64,000 nucleotides of DNA from Pseudoxanthomonas sp. (GCF_035999195.1 NZ_DASYGY010000007.1:248001-312000), one strand, 5' to 3'; positions 37,772-46,932 are shown, counted from the stretch's first letter. Translations and numbers: made by a program. The notes: generated from the sequence alone by a model not told the origin.

Positions 37772-40380
37772 TCCCTCGGTCACTCCCGCCCCAGGTTGAA
37801 CAGTTCGTCAGGGAAATCCGGCAGAAGCTTCCGAGCCATGGATCCCCAGATTCCGCGGCAGCTGCATACAGGCACTCAATCGCAACCGTGTTCGGACAAT
37901 TCCCGGCCGAGATGGAAGCGAGCCTGTCAGAGGCGCTCGAGATCGTCCGGAGCACACTTCAAAGTGTCGAGATCATCCGACGCAACTCCCTCGCAAAGCC
38001 ACGTGACAACTGGTACGTCGGCCCGGCGGCCACCGACCAGCATTGGCCTGCGCTGGAAGGATATCTGGAGAACGAGAAGCGCTGGGATCCCGACGCAATC
38101 GATTCCATCGACGAGAGCTCGAGTGAGGTGGTGTCGCTTTTGGCCAACCCGGCCCAAGAACAATTCCGCTGCAAGGGCTTGGTAGTCGGCTATGTCCAGT
38201 CCGGTAAGACTGCGAACATGACCGCCGTCATCGCCAAGGCTGTCGATGCGGGCTACAACCTGATCGTGCTGCTGGGTGGCGTGACCAATAAGCTGCGGGC
38301 ACAGACTCAGCGGCGCCTTGAGGGAGACATCGTCGAAAGACACCGTCATCTCTGGCAGCTTTACACCACTGCGGACGATGACGGTGATTTTGTCCGCCCC
38401 GCCAACGGGCAGTTCACGATGCCGGTCACCGGGCGCGCCCAGCTGGTGGTCATGAAAAAGGAAACCAATCGGCTCGACGCTTTCCTCCGCACGGTCGAGA
38501 GGACCCCCACCAAGGTACTGAGGTCACTCAAGACGCTCATCATTGACGATGAGTGCGACCAAGCTTCGGTGGATGCCTCAAATCGGGACGACAGCCCGAC
38601 CAGGATCAACGAAGGGATCCGCAGGATCATTCGGGCGCTGCCCGCAGTCTCTTACGTCGGCTATACCGCCACCCCCTTCGCAAACGTCTTCATCAACCCG
38701 CATGAATCCGACGACCTTTATCCTGAGGACTTCATAACGGACCTCCCAAGACCGAAGGACTACTTCGGAACACGCGAGGTCTTCGGGTTCGACCCTGACG
38801 ATGCCGATAAGGACGAGGGGGCATCGGCCGGCAAGAACATGATTCGCAAGATCCCGACAGGCGAGGTCGCCAAGCTTCGGCCAGCCGGCAGCAGAGCCCA
38901 AGCGACCTTCGTCCCGGAGATCACCGCCGAACTTGAGAAGGCGTTGCTCTGGTTTCTAATCACGTGTGCGATACGCCGGAGACGTGGACAGGTGGCGTCA
39001 CACATGACAATGCTTGTTCACACGTCTCCCAACGTCAGCCAGCATGCGCGCATGGCGGACGTGATACGCGCATGGCTCGCTGACTGCGCCAACGACTTGG
39101 CGACGGCAACCGGCGAGGCTTGGGGACGCTTGGAAAGGGTCTGGGATGATGAGACCGCCAAGGTTCCCTTGGTCAACGGCGATGAGCCAGCACTGATGCC
39201 GAGGGAGCTGGCACCATGGCTGGATGAGGTGCTGGAATTGCTTGAGGTTGCAGTCGAGAACGGCATCAGTGACGAGCGACTCGACTACATGAACGGAGCC
39301 AAGACCTATATTGTCGTAGGCGGTTCGGTCCTCGCTCGCGGCCTGACCCTTGAGGGGCTATCGGTATCGTTCTTTCTGCGCACTTCGCAGCAGTACGACA
39401 CCCTACTGCAGATGGGGCGCTGGTTCGGATACCGTTTCGGCTATGCCGACCTTCCACGCCTTTGGACCACCGGTGATCTCGCTCTGAATTTCCGCGCTCT
39501 CGCGCGGATCGAGGACGAGATACGGCAGGACATCGCCAAGTATCGTGAAATCAAGGGCGCGACTCCATTGGACCTGGCAGTCCGAGTCCGGCAGATCCCC
39601 GGGCTGGCCATCACCTCGAAGGCAAAGATGCGGCACGCTTACAGAACGAGCATCAGCTTGGAAGGCAAGCACGTCCAGACGATCCGCTTCGATCATCTCA
39701 AGGAACACATCGTTTCCAGCAACTGGAGCGCCGCAGAAGGGTTAGTCAATGAAGCGCGGACCAAGGGCACCTACCACGCGGAAAGGCGTATCTTCACTGG
39801 TGTCCCCTTGGCGACAGTACGTAGGTTCCTCCGCGATTATGCAATCTGTGATCAGCACATGGATCTACGAAAAGACATGTTGCTCGACTATCTGGATAAG
39901 GCCGCCGATGACTTGAGCTCGTGGAACATCGCTGTCGTGGGTACGGAAAGCGGACAAGCTTCAAGACGTTCTCTCGGCTTCTTGGGTCCCGTGCCCACTA
40001 ATCGACGGTCGAAATTGGCGGAGTCCGACGAGTACGCTGACATCAAGGCGCTGATGTCGAAACGGGACATCTTGATCGACGCAGAGGAGACCGGAGCAAG
40101 CAAGGGAGACTCTTGGGCAGACCTCAAACTCAGGCGGCCCGCTGTCCCTCTTTTGCTGCTGTATCCGATCGAGGCCGAGTCCAAGCCGGCACCAAGGAGC
40201 CACTCACGCACAGGGGAACCCACGCGCGTCGCACTGGATGCGGTGGGAGATCTGCTGGGAATCGGCATTGTATTCCCGGGATCGCTCGACAGATCCGGTG
40301 GCTACTTCTCCGTCGAGCTGGACATCCCGACGCCTGAACAGCTAGAAGAAACGGACGGGGCAAGTGCCAGCAATGACTGA
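37768..40380 (+). CDS. Z1-domain SF2-type ATPase of a restriction/defence locus
   Basis: An 870-residue protein with a helicase-like core. Walker A is GYVQSGKTANMTAV (Lys147), Walker B is LIIDDECDQA (Asp260-Asp261-Glu262), motif III is VGYTATPFANVF, and QMGRWFGYR is the motif VI-like arginine finger. This is the Z1 domain architecture seen beside MutL/MORC-type ATPases in predicted restriction systems. AGGGAGG precedes the ATG at good distance. It is the first large gene of the island operon and overlaps the next by eight bases. It probably remodels or translocates on DNA using ATP; the target is unknown. Confidence 0.92.
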   Translation: MIPRSLPPQVEQFVREIRQKLPSHGSPDSAAAAYRHSIATVFGQFPAEMEASLSEALEIVRSTLQSVEIIRRNSLAKPRDNWYVGPAATDQHWPALEGYLENEKRWDPDAIDSIDESSSEVVSLLANPAQEQFRCKGLVVGYVQSGKTANMTAVIAKAVDAGYNLIVLLGGVTNKLRAQTQRRLEGDIVERHRHLWQLYTTADDDGDFVRPANGQFTMPVTGRAQLVVMKKETNRLDAFLRTVERTPTKVLRSLKTLIIDDECDQASVDASNRDDSPTRINEGIRRIIRALPAVSYVGYTATPFANVFINPHESDDLYPEDFITDLPRPKDYFGTREVFGFDPDDADKDEGASAGKNMIRKIPTGEVAKLRPAGSRAQATFVPEITAELEKALLWFLITCAIRRRRGQVASHMTMLVHTSPNVSQHARMADVIRAWLADCANDLATATGEAWGRLERVWDDETAKVPLVNGDEPALMPRELAPWLDEVLELLEVAVENGISDERLDYMNGAKTYIVVGGSVLARGLTLEGLSVSFFLRTSQQYDTLLQMGRWFGYRFGYADLPRLWTTGDLALNFRALARIEDEIRQDIAKYREIKGATPLDLAVRVRQIPGLAITSKAKMRHAYRTSISLEGKHVQTIRFDHLKEHIVSSNWSAAEGLVNEARTKGTYHAERRIFTGVPLATVRRFLRDYAICDQHMDLRKDMLLDYLDKAADDLSSWNIAVVGTESGQASRRSLGFLGPVPTNRRSKLAESDEYADIKALMSKRDILIDAEETGASKGDSWADLKLRRPAVPLLLLYPIEAESKPAPRSHSRTGEPTRVALDAVGDLLGIGIVFPGSLDRSGGYFSVELDIPTPEQLEETDGASASND

Positions 40381-41371
40381 ACGTCCGATTGCCCAATGGA
40401 TGCGTTTGCGAAATACCCGGACGGGTGACGGTGCCATCGAGGTGCCAAGCTTGTCTTCTGGTATCGAAACTGGCTTCGGCGCAGTGCGCCTCGCCATCGG
40501 CCCGGAGGGGCAGCCCCGGCTCATGGTCCCATGTGGAGCTGCATCCTCGATCGCAGGCGGGTTGTCGAGCGACAGGCTGTCAGTGACGATGTCGCGTTAT
40601 GAGGTTGCCGGTCGTGCCACCCGCTTCATCGATGTGATGTGCACCGACCGCTCCCTAGATTCTGTGTTCGCGGAGCTCGCCAGCGAGGTTGTCCACCGCA
40701 TAGCCAGCGGCGAAGGCGCGGTCGAGGCCGTCGAGGGCACCATCGCCGACTTCCGTGATCTACTGAGCGATGCTGCAGTTAGTGATGTCCCCGATCACGA
40801 GATCATCGGCCTCATCGGAGAACTCTTCGTTCTTCGCGAGCTGGTTCGCGGATCTGCAAGCGCCATCTGCGCTTGGACTGGACCATTCGATCAACGTCAC
40901 GATTTCCGCCGCGGCGACCGCGCCATCGAAGTGAAGACATCTTCTCGCGCGGACACGACATCGATCCATGTCAGCAGCATCGATCAACTGTCGGAACCGA
41001 TCGGCGGATCTCTATTGCTCGTGCATCTGCATGTGGAGCGCGCAGCCAATGGTGAGCTTGCCGTCTCTTCACTGTGTGGTGAGATCGTACGCTCCGGCGT
41101 AGCTCACGAGAGACTTGCAGAAGCGTTGGCGGCCATGGGATGTCCCGATCCCGATTCCGCAGCCTGGAACCGTATCCGATTCTCCCTCGAGAAGATCAGT
41201 GGCTATAGAGTCGACCCGGGCTTTCCACGGCTGACTGCCAAACAGTTCCCCGGACACGTGCTTCCTGACGGCATTCTGTCCGTCGCCTACGAGGTTGACC
41301 TGCGGGCGGCCTCTGAATTCCGCGTTCCTGACAATGAGCTCGCCAGCGAACTAGCAAAGGTTATCCCATGA
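40373..41371 (+). CDS. DUF4420 family, PD-(D/E)XK nuclease-like protein
   Basis: A 332-residue protein of the DUF4420 type. The nuclease-like core is HEIIGLIGELFVLREL followed by HDFRRGDRAIEVKTSS, giving Asp177 and Glu186-x-Lys188 in the PD-(D/E)XK pattern. It is the likely nuclease or DNA-binding part of the complex. The ATG at 40373 overlaps the Z1 gene by eight bases; a GTG at 40364 would add three residues. Its own stop overlaps the next start as ATGA. Confidence 0.88.
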   Translation: MTERPIAQWMRLRNTRTGDGAIEVPSLSSGIETGFGAVRLAIGPEGQPRLMVPCGAASSIAGGLSSDRLSVTMSRYEVAGRATRFIDVMCTDRSLDSVFAELASEVVHRIASGEGAVEAVEGTIADFRDLLSDAAVSDVPDHEIIGLIGELFVLRELVRGSASAICAWTGPFDQRHDFRRGDRAIEVKTSSRADTTSIHVSSIDQLSEPIGGSLLLVHLHVERAANGELAVSSLCGEIVRSGVAHERLAEALAAMGCPDPDSAAWNRIRFSLEKISGYRVDPGFPRLTAKQFPGHVLPDGILSVAYEVDLRAASEFRVPDNELASELAKVIP

Positions 41372-43209
41372 CCCGACTGCAGCTATTCAGCGAACCGTTC
41401 GCCAAGACCGGCAACATGGCTGCGGAAGGTTTCAAGCGTCTGTTGGGAAGGCCAACACTTGAACTGTTGCCCACGATGCTGCGCGAAGGCATTCAGAACG
41501 TACTGGATGCCTCGGATGGAGATTCGGGGGCAGTCGTCCTGATCCGATTGCGCACACTGACACCTGAGCAACGGGACGCGTTGGCTGGGCGTTTGTTGGC
41601 TGAGCGTCCTCGCGGCGACGCGACGCGCGCGGATATCGACACCTCGCTGGCAAAATCTGAGCTGCGGGTATTCGAACTGTGTGACTTCGGCACCGAAGGA
41701 CTGTCCGGTCCGACGCGCGCCGATGCACCGCATGATGGCGAAGAGCCGCTCAATTTCGTTAACTTCCTTCGTAACGTCGGTGCGGCCCGCGACACCCACC
41801 ACGGCGGTGGCACATATGGCTACGGGAAAAGTTCGCTCTATGCGATGAGTAGTTGCTCGACCATCGTTGTCGACAGCCAGACCAGATGCGCAGGCCGAGA
41901 CGAACGGAGACTGATGGCGTGCCATCTCGGAGCGGCTTTCGATGCCACGGTGGATGATGGCGTGCGACGACGTTTCACAGGACGCCATTGGTGGGGTGTC
42001 AGGGAAGGCGACGCTTCGATAGAACCCTCTGTCGGCGATTCTGCGGTGGAGCTAGCAGCCGCGATCGGGATGCCTGTCCGTAGCGAACGGCAGACCGGAA
42101 CATCTATCCTCATCATCGACCCGCTTCTCGGCGACGTGGATCTTAGCACCTCGATCGAAGACATAATCGAGACGGTTCTCTGGAACTTTTGGCCACGTAT
42201 GACCGCCTCGACGCCGGCTTCAAAGAAGCTCAGTGTCGAGGTGGAGCTCGAAGGAAAAAAGATCTCGCTGCCACCGCCCGAGGAGTTCCCTCCCCTCGAC
42301 TTGTTTGCAGCCGCAATCCAGGAACATAGGGCAGGAGGTAGCGGCCTGAATCCAATAATGTGCGGGCGTCCAAAAAGATTGCTCGGCAACGTCGTGATTA
42401 AAAAGGGACTACGAGCAGATAGACGTGGTGCGGCAGCGCGATCCGACTCAATCATTCCGAAACAGGCTAGTCATATCGCACTCATGAGGCCGGTCGAACT
42501 CGTGGTCAGATACATCGAAGGTGATCCCCTTCCCGATCGGCGCTTCGACTGGGCAGGCGTTTTCGTCTGCTCGGACAGCGATGAGATCGAAGAAGCGTTT
42601 GCTCTAGCCGAACCCCCTGCACACGACGACTGGATTCCGGACAACCTACCAAAGGGAAGCGCCAAGACCTTTGTCCAGGTCGCGATGAAACGCCTCCATG
42701 AGATCGCCCGCCCACAAATACGCCCGGCGGCACCGTCGTCTGACTCGAACGCTTCCACCCCCTCGCTGGCGGCGATTGCGGCCAAGATGGGGCAGTTTCT
42801 CGACAGGGTCTCCGCAATGGGGCCGGGAAAGTCGATACGCCGAGCAGGCTCTGCGTCCTCACGCAAGACCCTTTTCGTCACCGCCCCCAAGTTTGCCGGA
42901 CTCGCGCTCGATCCGAATGGACGAACCATGGCGAGATTCCACGCGGAGCTTCAGAACGATGCATCAGACAGCGAGCTTCACGTCGTTGCCGAACCCTACC
43001 TGGTCGTTGACGGTGGATCCACGGCTGGTGATGATCTTCCCGGCGGCTTTGAGCTATGTGTCGCGAGGATCGTACTTGGCGACGCCAGTGCAGATGGTTC
43101 ATGGATACATGCAGCTCATAGGGCCGGCGAGATCGAGGTATTTGTCCCGACCGTCGCCACGGCTGCACTCGGTCTGAAGCTTCGGCTGCAATCCGGAAGT
43201 CCGCGATGA
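41368..43209 (+). CDS. MutL/MORC-like GHKL ATPase of the defence locus
   Basis: A 613-residue protein whose N-terminal third carries GHKL ATPase motifs. The N box is LREGIQNVLDAS (Glu40, Asn44, Asp47), followed by a DFGTEGL G1-like motif and GGGTYGYGKSSLYAMS as the lid/G2 motif. The remainder is unassigned, with a Ser/Ala-rich stretch near 480-500. In related loci this subunit is called MutL-like or MORC-like and is thought to form ATP-dependent clamps on DNA. It is joined to both neighbours by ATGA overlaps, indicating stoichiometric synthesis. Confidence 0.88.
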   Translation: MTRLQLFSEPFAKTGNMAAEGFKRLLGRPTLELLPTMLREGIQNVLDASDGDSGAVVLIRLRTLTPEQRDALAGRLLAERPRGDATRADIDTSLAKSELRVFELCDFGTEGLSGPTRADAPHDGEEPLNFVNFLRNVGAARDTHHGGGTYGYGKSSLYAMSSCSTIVVDSQTRCAGRDERRLMACHLGAAFDATVDDGVRRRFTGRHWWGVREGDASIEPSVGDSAVELAAAIGMPVRSERQTGTSILIIDPLLGDVDLSTSIEDIIETVLWNFWPRMTASTPASKKLSVEVELEGKKISLPPPEEFPPLDLFAAAIQEHRAGGSGLNPIMCGRPKRLLGNVVIKKGLRADRRGAAARSDSIIPKQASHIALMRPVELVVRYIEGDPLPDRRFDWAGVFVCSDSDEIEEAFALAEPPAHDDWIPDNLPKGSAKTFVQVAMKRLHEIARPQIRPAAPSSDSNASTPSLAAIAAKMGQFLDRVSAMGPGKSIRRAGSASSRKTLFVTAPKFAGLALDPNGRTMARFHAELQNDASDSELHVVAEPYLVVDGGSTAGDDLPGGFELCVARIVLGDASADGSWIHAAHRAGEIEVFVPTVATAALGLKLRLQSGSPR

Positions 43210-44117
43210 ACCCCCGGATCGCCTTTCCCTTTCTCGTGATTCCGAAAGATTCGATCCGACCCGAGGGTTGGTTGATCGGAGATCCCGGCAAGCCGCTCCA
43301 TCGTGCAACCGACGTGCTAGAGAACTGGGACTATGCCCGCGACTTGGAGGTGGCCAACTCCATTTCGATCGATTGGGCCGCGGTCGCCGGAGCTCTACAA
43401 CTTCCGGAGGACAAGCTTCGGCTGAAGGTCTCACTCATTGTCGGTACAGGTGCCGGCACCTTGCCTCGCCGCCAAGACAGGCTCCACGCGGTGATCGTGG
43501 ACCACGCTACAGATAACTTCTTGATGTCTGGAAGCGTATCGGGACGGACGCTATCGGGGCGCTTACGGGTATCGCTGCTCGTTACGCTGGATGCGCCCGA
43601 GGCGAGTGGCACCGTGCTGTCGCCCCAAGACCGAGGATCCAAGCTGTGGCAGGCTGACCACGACATTCTGATCGAAGACGGGGGTGACTCTCGTTTTCCG
43701 GTAGAGACTGCCAGCTTTTCTCGAATCTTTGGCGGACGGCCACACGAGCATGCGCCTTGGTATCTGCACTGGCGCCCAAGTTCGCTGCAGGGAGATTTTT
43801 CCGCGGGCGTACGGCTCTATGTGAACTCCGATCATCCGGAATGGCTTGCTCGGGTTGTGAGCGGTGACCGACTATCCCTGCAGGCCATGATGGGTGATGT
43901 CATGTCGCAGATGATTGAGGCCGCACTCCGGGAAGTCTCGGGCGCCGAAGACTTTGTCGATTGCAACGAGGGTTCCGTCGGACAGCAGATACTTCAATGG
44001 CTCGGCAACGCATTCCCTGGTCAGGAAGTCGCAAGTGTCCGGGCACTGATGGAACGCGATCCGGGTGCATTCCGTGCCTCTCTCCTAGCTACCTCGGACA
44101 TGGGGAGTGCCGATTAA
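43206..44117 (+). CDS. Unrecognised island protein (303 residues)
   Basis: A 303-residue soluble protein of mixed alpha/beta character, with no domain I can name. Visible features are an N-terminal IAFPFLVIPKD, a central beta-rich half (LRLKVSLIVGTGAGTLP and RLRVSLLVTLD), APWYLHWRPSSLQGD and a helical C-terminal third. Start and stop overlap the neighbours (ATGA and TAATG), so it is made together with the ATPases and is likely a structural part of the system. It is too short to be an AIPR protein. Confidence 0.8.
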   Translation: MNPRIAFPFLVIPKDSIRPEGWLIGDPGKPLHRATDVLENWDYARDLEVANSISIDWAAVAGALQLPEDKLRLKVSLIVGTGAGTLPRRQDRLHAVIVDHATDNFLMSGSVSGRTLSGRLRVSLLVTLDAPEASGTVLSPQDRGSKLWQADHDILIEDGGDSRFPVETASFSRIFGGRPHEHAPWYLHWRPSSLQGDFSAGVRLYVNSDHPEWLARVVSGDRLSLQAMMGDVMSQMIEAALREVSGAEDFVDCNEGSVGQQILQWLGNAFPGQEVASVRALMERDPGAFRASLLATSDMGSAD

Positions 44118-44875
44118 TGAGCGTGCTGCTCCTACCTCGGCTGACCGCCCTTGGCATCTCGAACATTCTGGAGTCAGTAGACGCGAATCAACTGACTCCT
44201 ATCAAGGCACGTGCAATCATCGAAGACGGGGCCTCAATGCTGTCGTACGCGGCAAGCGGCGGCAGCCGATCAGAAGATCTAGCAATCGAACTCGGAAGGG
44301 CAATAAGGGACATCGCCATTCGGTCCGGATTTCCGGAGAATTCGAGCCAAGTGGCGCGGTCGCGATTCGATCACGAAGCTGCCATCTATCTAGCATCCCA
44401 TCCTGAGTTGGGAACGGGAGAGTCACTGCGCGATGACGTGTGGTCCTACCTGGCAACCGTGATCGCTCCGGACATCGTGGCTTGGCGATACCCGGATTGT
44501 GCCCCACACCGGTTCTCAGGTGGTGTGCGCAATACTTTGCAACGACTGTGGTCGCGCGGGCAGGTATTGGATCGAGGCGAGGCCCACCCCGATCGATGGG
44601 GTCTCGTCCGTTCGCTGAGCGAGGATGCCGCAGTCCAGATTTTCGAACGACCGTCGGTCGCGGGCAATGTCCCTCTCGCAATGGCCATTGCAGAGGAATG
44701 GGTAGCCATGGCCGCCAAAGTCGGTCGCGGCAGGATGGAGCCCATCATGCGGCGCGCCACGAAGCTCGTCAGATTGAGGAACGAGATCGTGGACATAGCC
44801 GGACTGCCAGCAGAGGCACGAAAAGCATTGGTGGCACACTGCTTCGAGCTGGCCCGCGCATCCTTGGAGAACTAA
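44117..44875 (+). CDS. Unrecognised island protein (252 residues), perhaps DUF6339-like
   Basis: A 252-residue, mostly helical protein. A segment DVWSYLATVIAPDIVAWRYPD followed by HRFSGGVRNTLQRLWSRGQVL recalls a conserved Trp/Arg core of DUF6339 proteins, but I hold that match loosely. The ATG overlaps the preceding stop by one base (TAATG). It is the last gene of the coupled set; a 93-base gap with a promoter-like site separates it from the methyltransferase. Confidence 0.75.
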   Translation: MSVLLLPRLTALGISNILESVDANQLTPIKARAIIEDGASMLSYAASGGSRSEDLAIELGRAIRDIAIRSGFPENSSQVARSRFDHEAAIYLASHPELGTGESLRDDVWSYLATVIAPDIVAWRYPDCAPHRFSGGVRNTLQRLWSRGQVLDRGEAHPDRWGLVRSLSEDAAVQIFERPSVAGNVPLAMAIAEEWVAMAAKVGRGRMEPIMRRATKLVRLRNEIVDIAGLPAEARKALVAHCFELARASLEN

Positions 44876-44891
44876 ATCTTGGTCCGGGACA

Positions 44892-44920
44892 TTGACAAAA
44901 CGCCGGTTCGTGCGATCCTG
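44892..44920 (+). promoter_or_regulatory. Possible promoter of the methyltransferase gene
   Basis: A perfect TTGACA at 44892-44897 is followed 16-17 bases later by a weak -10 candidate (GATCCT/ATCCTG). It lies about 50 bases before the methyltransferase start in the only sizeable gap of the island. Separate transcription of a methylase is usual in restriction loci. Confidence 0.35.
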
Positions 44921-44968
44921 GACACGAGGCTCATCCAGCCTATTAGTTGAATCAGTGTCCCGATAGTC

Positions 44969-46495
44969 ATGCATATCCCCGTCGTCGATATCTTTGCGGG
45001 CCCAGGAGGGCTGGGTGAGGGTTTCTCGGGCTACGTCGCCCCTAACAAATCCCACCCCTTCCGCATCACCATCTCGGCGGAGATGGAAGAGAACGCTTGG
45101 CGCACGCTCCGACTAAGAGCCTTCTTCAGGCAGTTCCGTTCGGGACATGTCCCCGATAGCTACTACGACTACGTCGCAGGACGACGTAAAGAGCCCTACA
45201 CCTTTCGGACTGAGCGGCAATGGATTGCCGCCTGCGAAGAGGCTCGGCAGCTCAAGCTAGGCAATCCGGCCGATGACAGGGTGTTACGCGAGCGTATTGC
45301 TGCAACGACAAGCAAGGATGAGCCTTGGATCCTGATCGGCGGACCACCGTGTCAGGCATACTCACTCGTAGGTCGTGCTCGCAATCGCGGCATTCTCGGT
45401 TACCGTGCCGAGGATGACGAGCGCTATCGACTGTACCAGCACTACCGCAAGTTGGTCGCCGAGTTCGCGCCTGCTGCGTTCGTGATGGAGAATGTCAAGG
45501 GCCTTCTCTCGGCCGAGGCTGACGGCAACTCAGTATTCGAGGAGATCGCGAAGAGTCTCCAGCGTCCCGGCGGATCAAAGGGACCCCGCTATCGCTTGGT
45601 CCCCCTTATCAAGCCAAGAGCCGGACTGGAAGCGGGGGTTAAGGATCCGCGCGATTTCATTATACGCGCGGAGACGTTAGGGGTTCCTCAGGCCCGCCAT
45701 CGTGTAATCCTCTTGGGAATCAGGGATGACTATTCAATCGGCGAAGGGAAGTTCCTATCTCCCCGAGAGTGGCGATGCACCGTTTCGGAAGCCATCGGCG
45801 CTTTGCCTCCCTTGCGAAGCGGCATGCGTATCGACGGAAAAGAGGCCCACATCGAAGATTGGGCAAAAACTGCCGCTCACCTGCTTCGCGACACCGCCGA
45901 AAAAGTCAATGACGATCAAAGCGTGCGGAGAAGGCTGCGCCAGCTGGCAACGGAGGCTTCGACACTGGGCGACCCGACTAGGGGGGCACTACGCCAACAG
46001 CTCACGCCGGGGTGCGGACTCGTACCTGAGCACCTCGCCTCGTGGTTGCTCGATCCGCGACTGGACACCCTACTCAATCACGAGACACGAAGTCACCAAG
46101 CAGAAGATCTGCAGCGGTATGCCTACGTATCCGCATTCGGCGAAGTGCATGGGCGCTCACCACGTGGCGCAGCGGAGTTTCCCGAGGCTCTGCACCCGAA
46201 GCACAAGAACTGGAAAAGCGGCAAGTTTGTTGATCGCTTCAAGGTGCAACTGAGTAGCGAACCTAGCCTAACCGTTACTAGTCACTTGAAGAAGGACGGA
46301 CACTACTTCATTCATCCGGATCCTGCTCAGATGCGCAGCCTCACAGTACGAGAAGCTGCTCGATTGCAGACCTTCCCAGACAACTATTTCTTCGAGGGCG
46401 CGCAGGGCTGGCAATATGGGCAAGTCGGCAATGCAGTGCCGCCTTGGATGGCGCGCCAGATTGCGGGTATCGTGTATTCCTATCTCCGCGTCTGA
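44969..46495 (+). CDS. DNA (cytosine-5) methyltransferase
   Basis: A 508-residue C5-methyltransferase that transfers a methyl group from SAM to cytosine in a specific DNA site. Motif I is DIFAGPGGLGEGF (7-19), motif IV is GGPPCQAYS with the catalytic Cys128, motif VI is MENV (Glu174), motif VIII is QARHRVILLGIR, and motif X is QVGNAVPPWMA. The target-recognition region lies at about 285-430 and does not reveal the site. It is longer than typical enzymes of about 330-420 residues because of an insertion between motifs I and IV. Its 3' end overlaps the convergent vsr gene by 16 bases. Confidence 0.96.
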   Translation: MHIPVVDIFAGPGGLGEGFSGYVAPNKSHPFRITISAEMEENAWRTLRLRAFFRQFRSGHVPDSYYDYVAGRRKEPYTFRTERQWIAACEEARQLKLGNPADDRVLRERIAATTSKDEPWILIGGPPCQAYSLVGRARNRGILGYRAEDDERYRLYQHYRKLVAEFAPAAFVMENVKGLLSAEADGNSVFEEIAKSLQRPGGSKGPRYRLVPLIKPRAGLEAGVKDPRDFIIRAETLGVPQARHRVILLGIRDDYSIGEGKFLSPREWRCTVSEAIGALPPLRSGMRIDGKEAHIEDWAKTAAHLLRDTAEKVNDDQSVRRRLRQLATEASTLGDPTRGALRQQLTPGCGLVPEHLASWLLDPRLDTLLNHETRSHQAEDLQRYAYVSAFGEVHGRSPRGAAEFPEALHPKHKNWKSGKFVDRFKVQLSSEPSLTVTSHLKKDGHYFIHPDPAQMRSLTVREAARLQTFPDNYFFEGAQGWQYGQVGNAVPPWMARQIAGIVYSYLRV

Positions 46496-46932
46496 CCGGA
46501 GATTTCTTCAAATTTCATCCCGGAACGGATGAAGGTCACGAGGCGCTGCAGTGCGGCGTCTCGGTCTGACTTAAGCGCACATTCCCACACCACCGCAACA
46601 CGCCAACCTTTGGAATAGAGTTCGGCCTCTTTGATGCGGTCGCGAGCACGATTGGCCGCGATCTTGCCCGTCCAGAACTCGGTTCGGGTTCTCGGCATTG
46701 TTGCGAACCGACACCCGATATGTCCGTGCCAGAAACATCCGTGAATGAATATGGCAGCGTTGTGCTTCGGAAGCACCACATCCGGCTTGCCAGGGAGATT
46801 GCGGGGAGCAAGACGGTAGCGGAAACCAAGGCTATGCAGGAATATACGGACGACCATTTCGGGTTGCGTGTCGCGCCCTCGGATGGAAGCCATCATCCGT
46901 GACCGAACTTCCGGAGATACACGATCAACCAT
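46480..46932 (-). CDS. vsr: Very short patch repair endonuclease (Vsr)
   Basis: A 150-residue Vsr-type endonuclease that nicks beside T:G mismatches arising from deamination of methylcytosine. Key residues fall at the same numbers as in the E. coli enzyme: Glu25, Asp51 (KPDVVLPKHNAAIF), His64 and His69 (HGCFWHGH). Conserved FW and GWRVAVVWECAL are also present. The gene is convergent with, and overlaps, the methyltransferase, its natural partner. In this locus it could also serve as a restriction nuclease. Confidence 0.95.
   Translation of the reverse strand: MVDRVSPEVRSRMMASIRGRDTQPEMVVRIFLHSLGFRYRLAPRNLPGKPDVVLPKHNAAIFIHGCFWHGHIGCRFATMPRTRTEFWTGKIAANRARDRIKEAELYSKGWRVAVVWECALKSDRDAALQRLVTFIRSGMKFEEISGQTRR

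Noticed and set aside
37247..37783. N-terminal extension of the minus-strand hypothetical protein through the 21-bp array
   Set aside because: A ribosome site precedes the ATG at 37246, and the extension is pure repeat translation. I keep the repeat as DNA structure, though coding use is not strictly excluded.
43206..44117. Calling the 303-residue island protein an AIPR subunit
   Set aside because: AIPR proteins are about twice as long and I see none of their features here.
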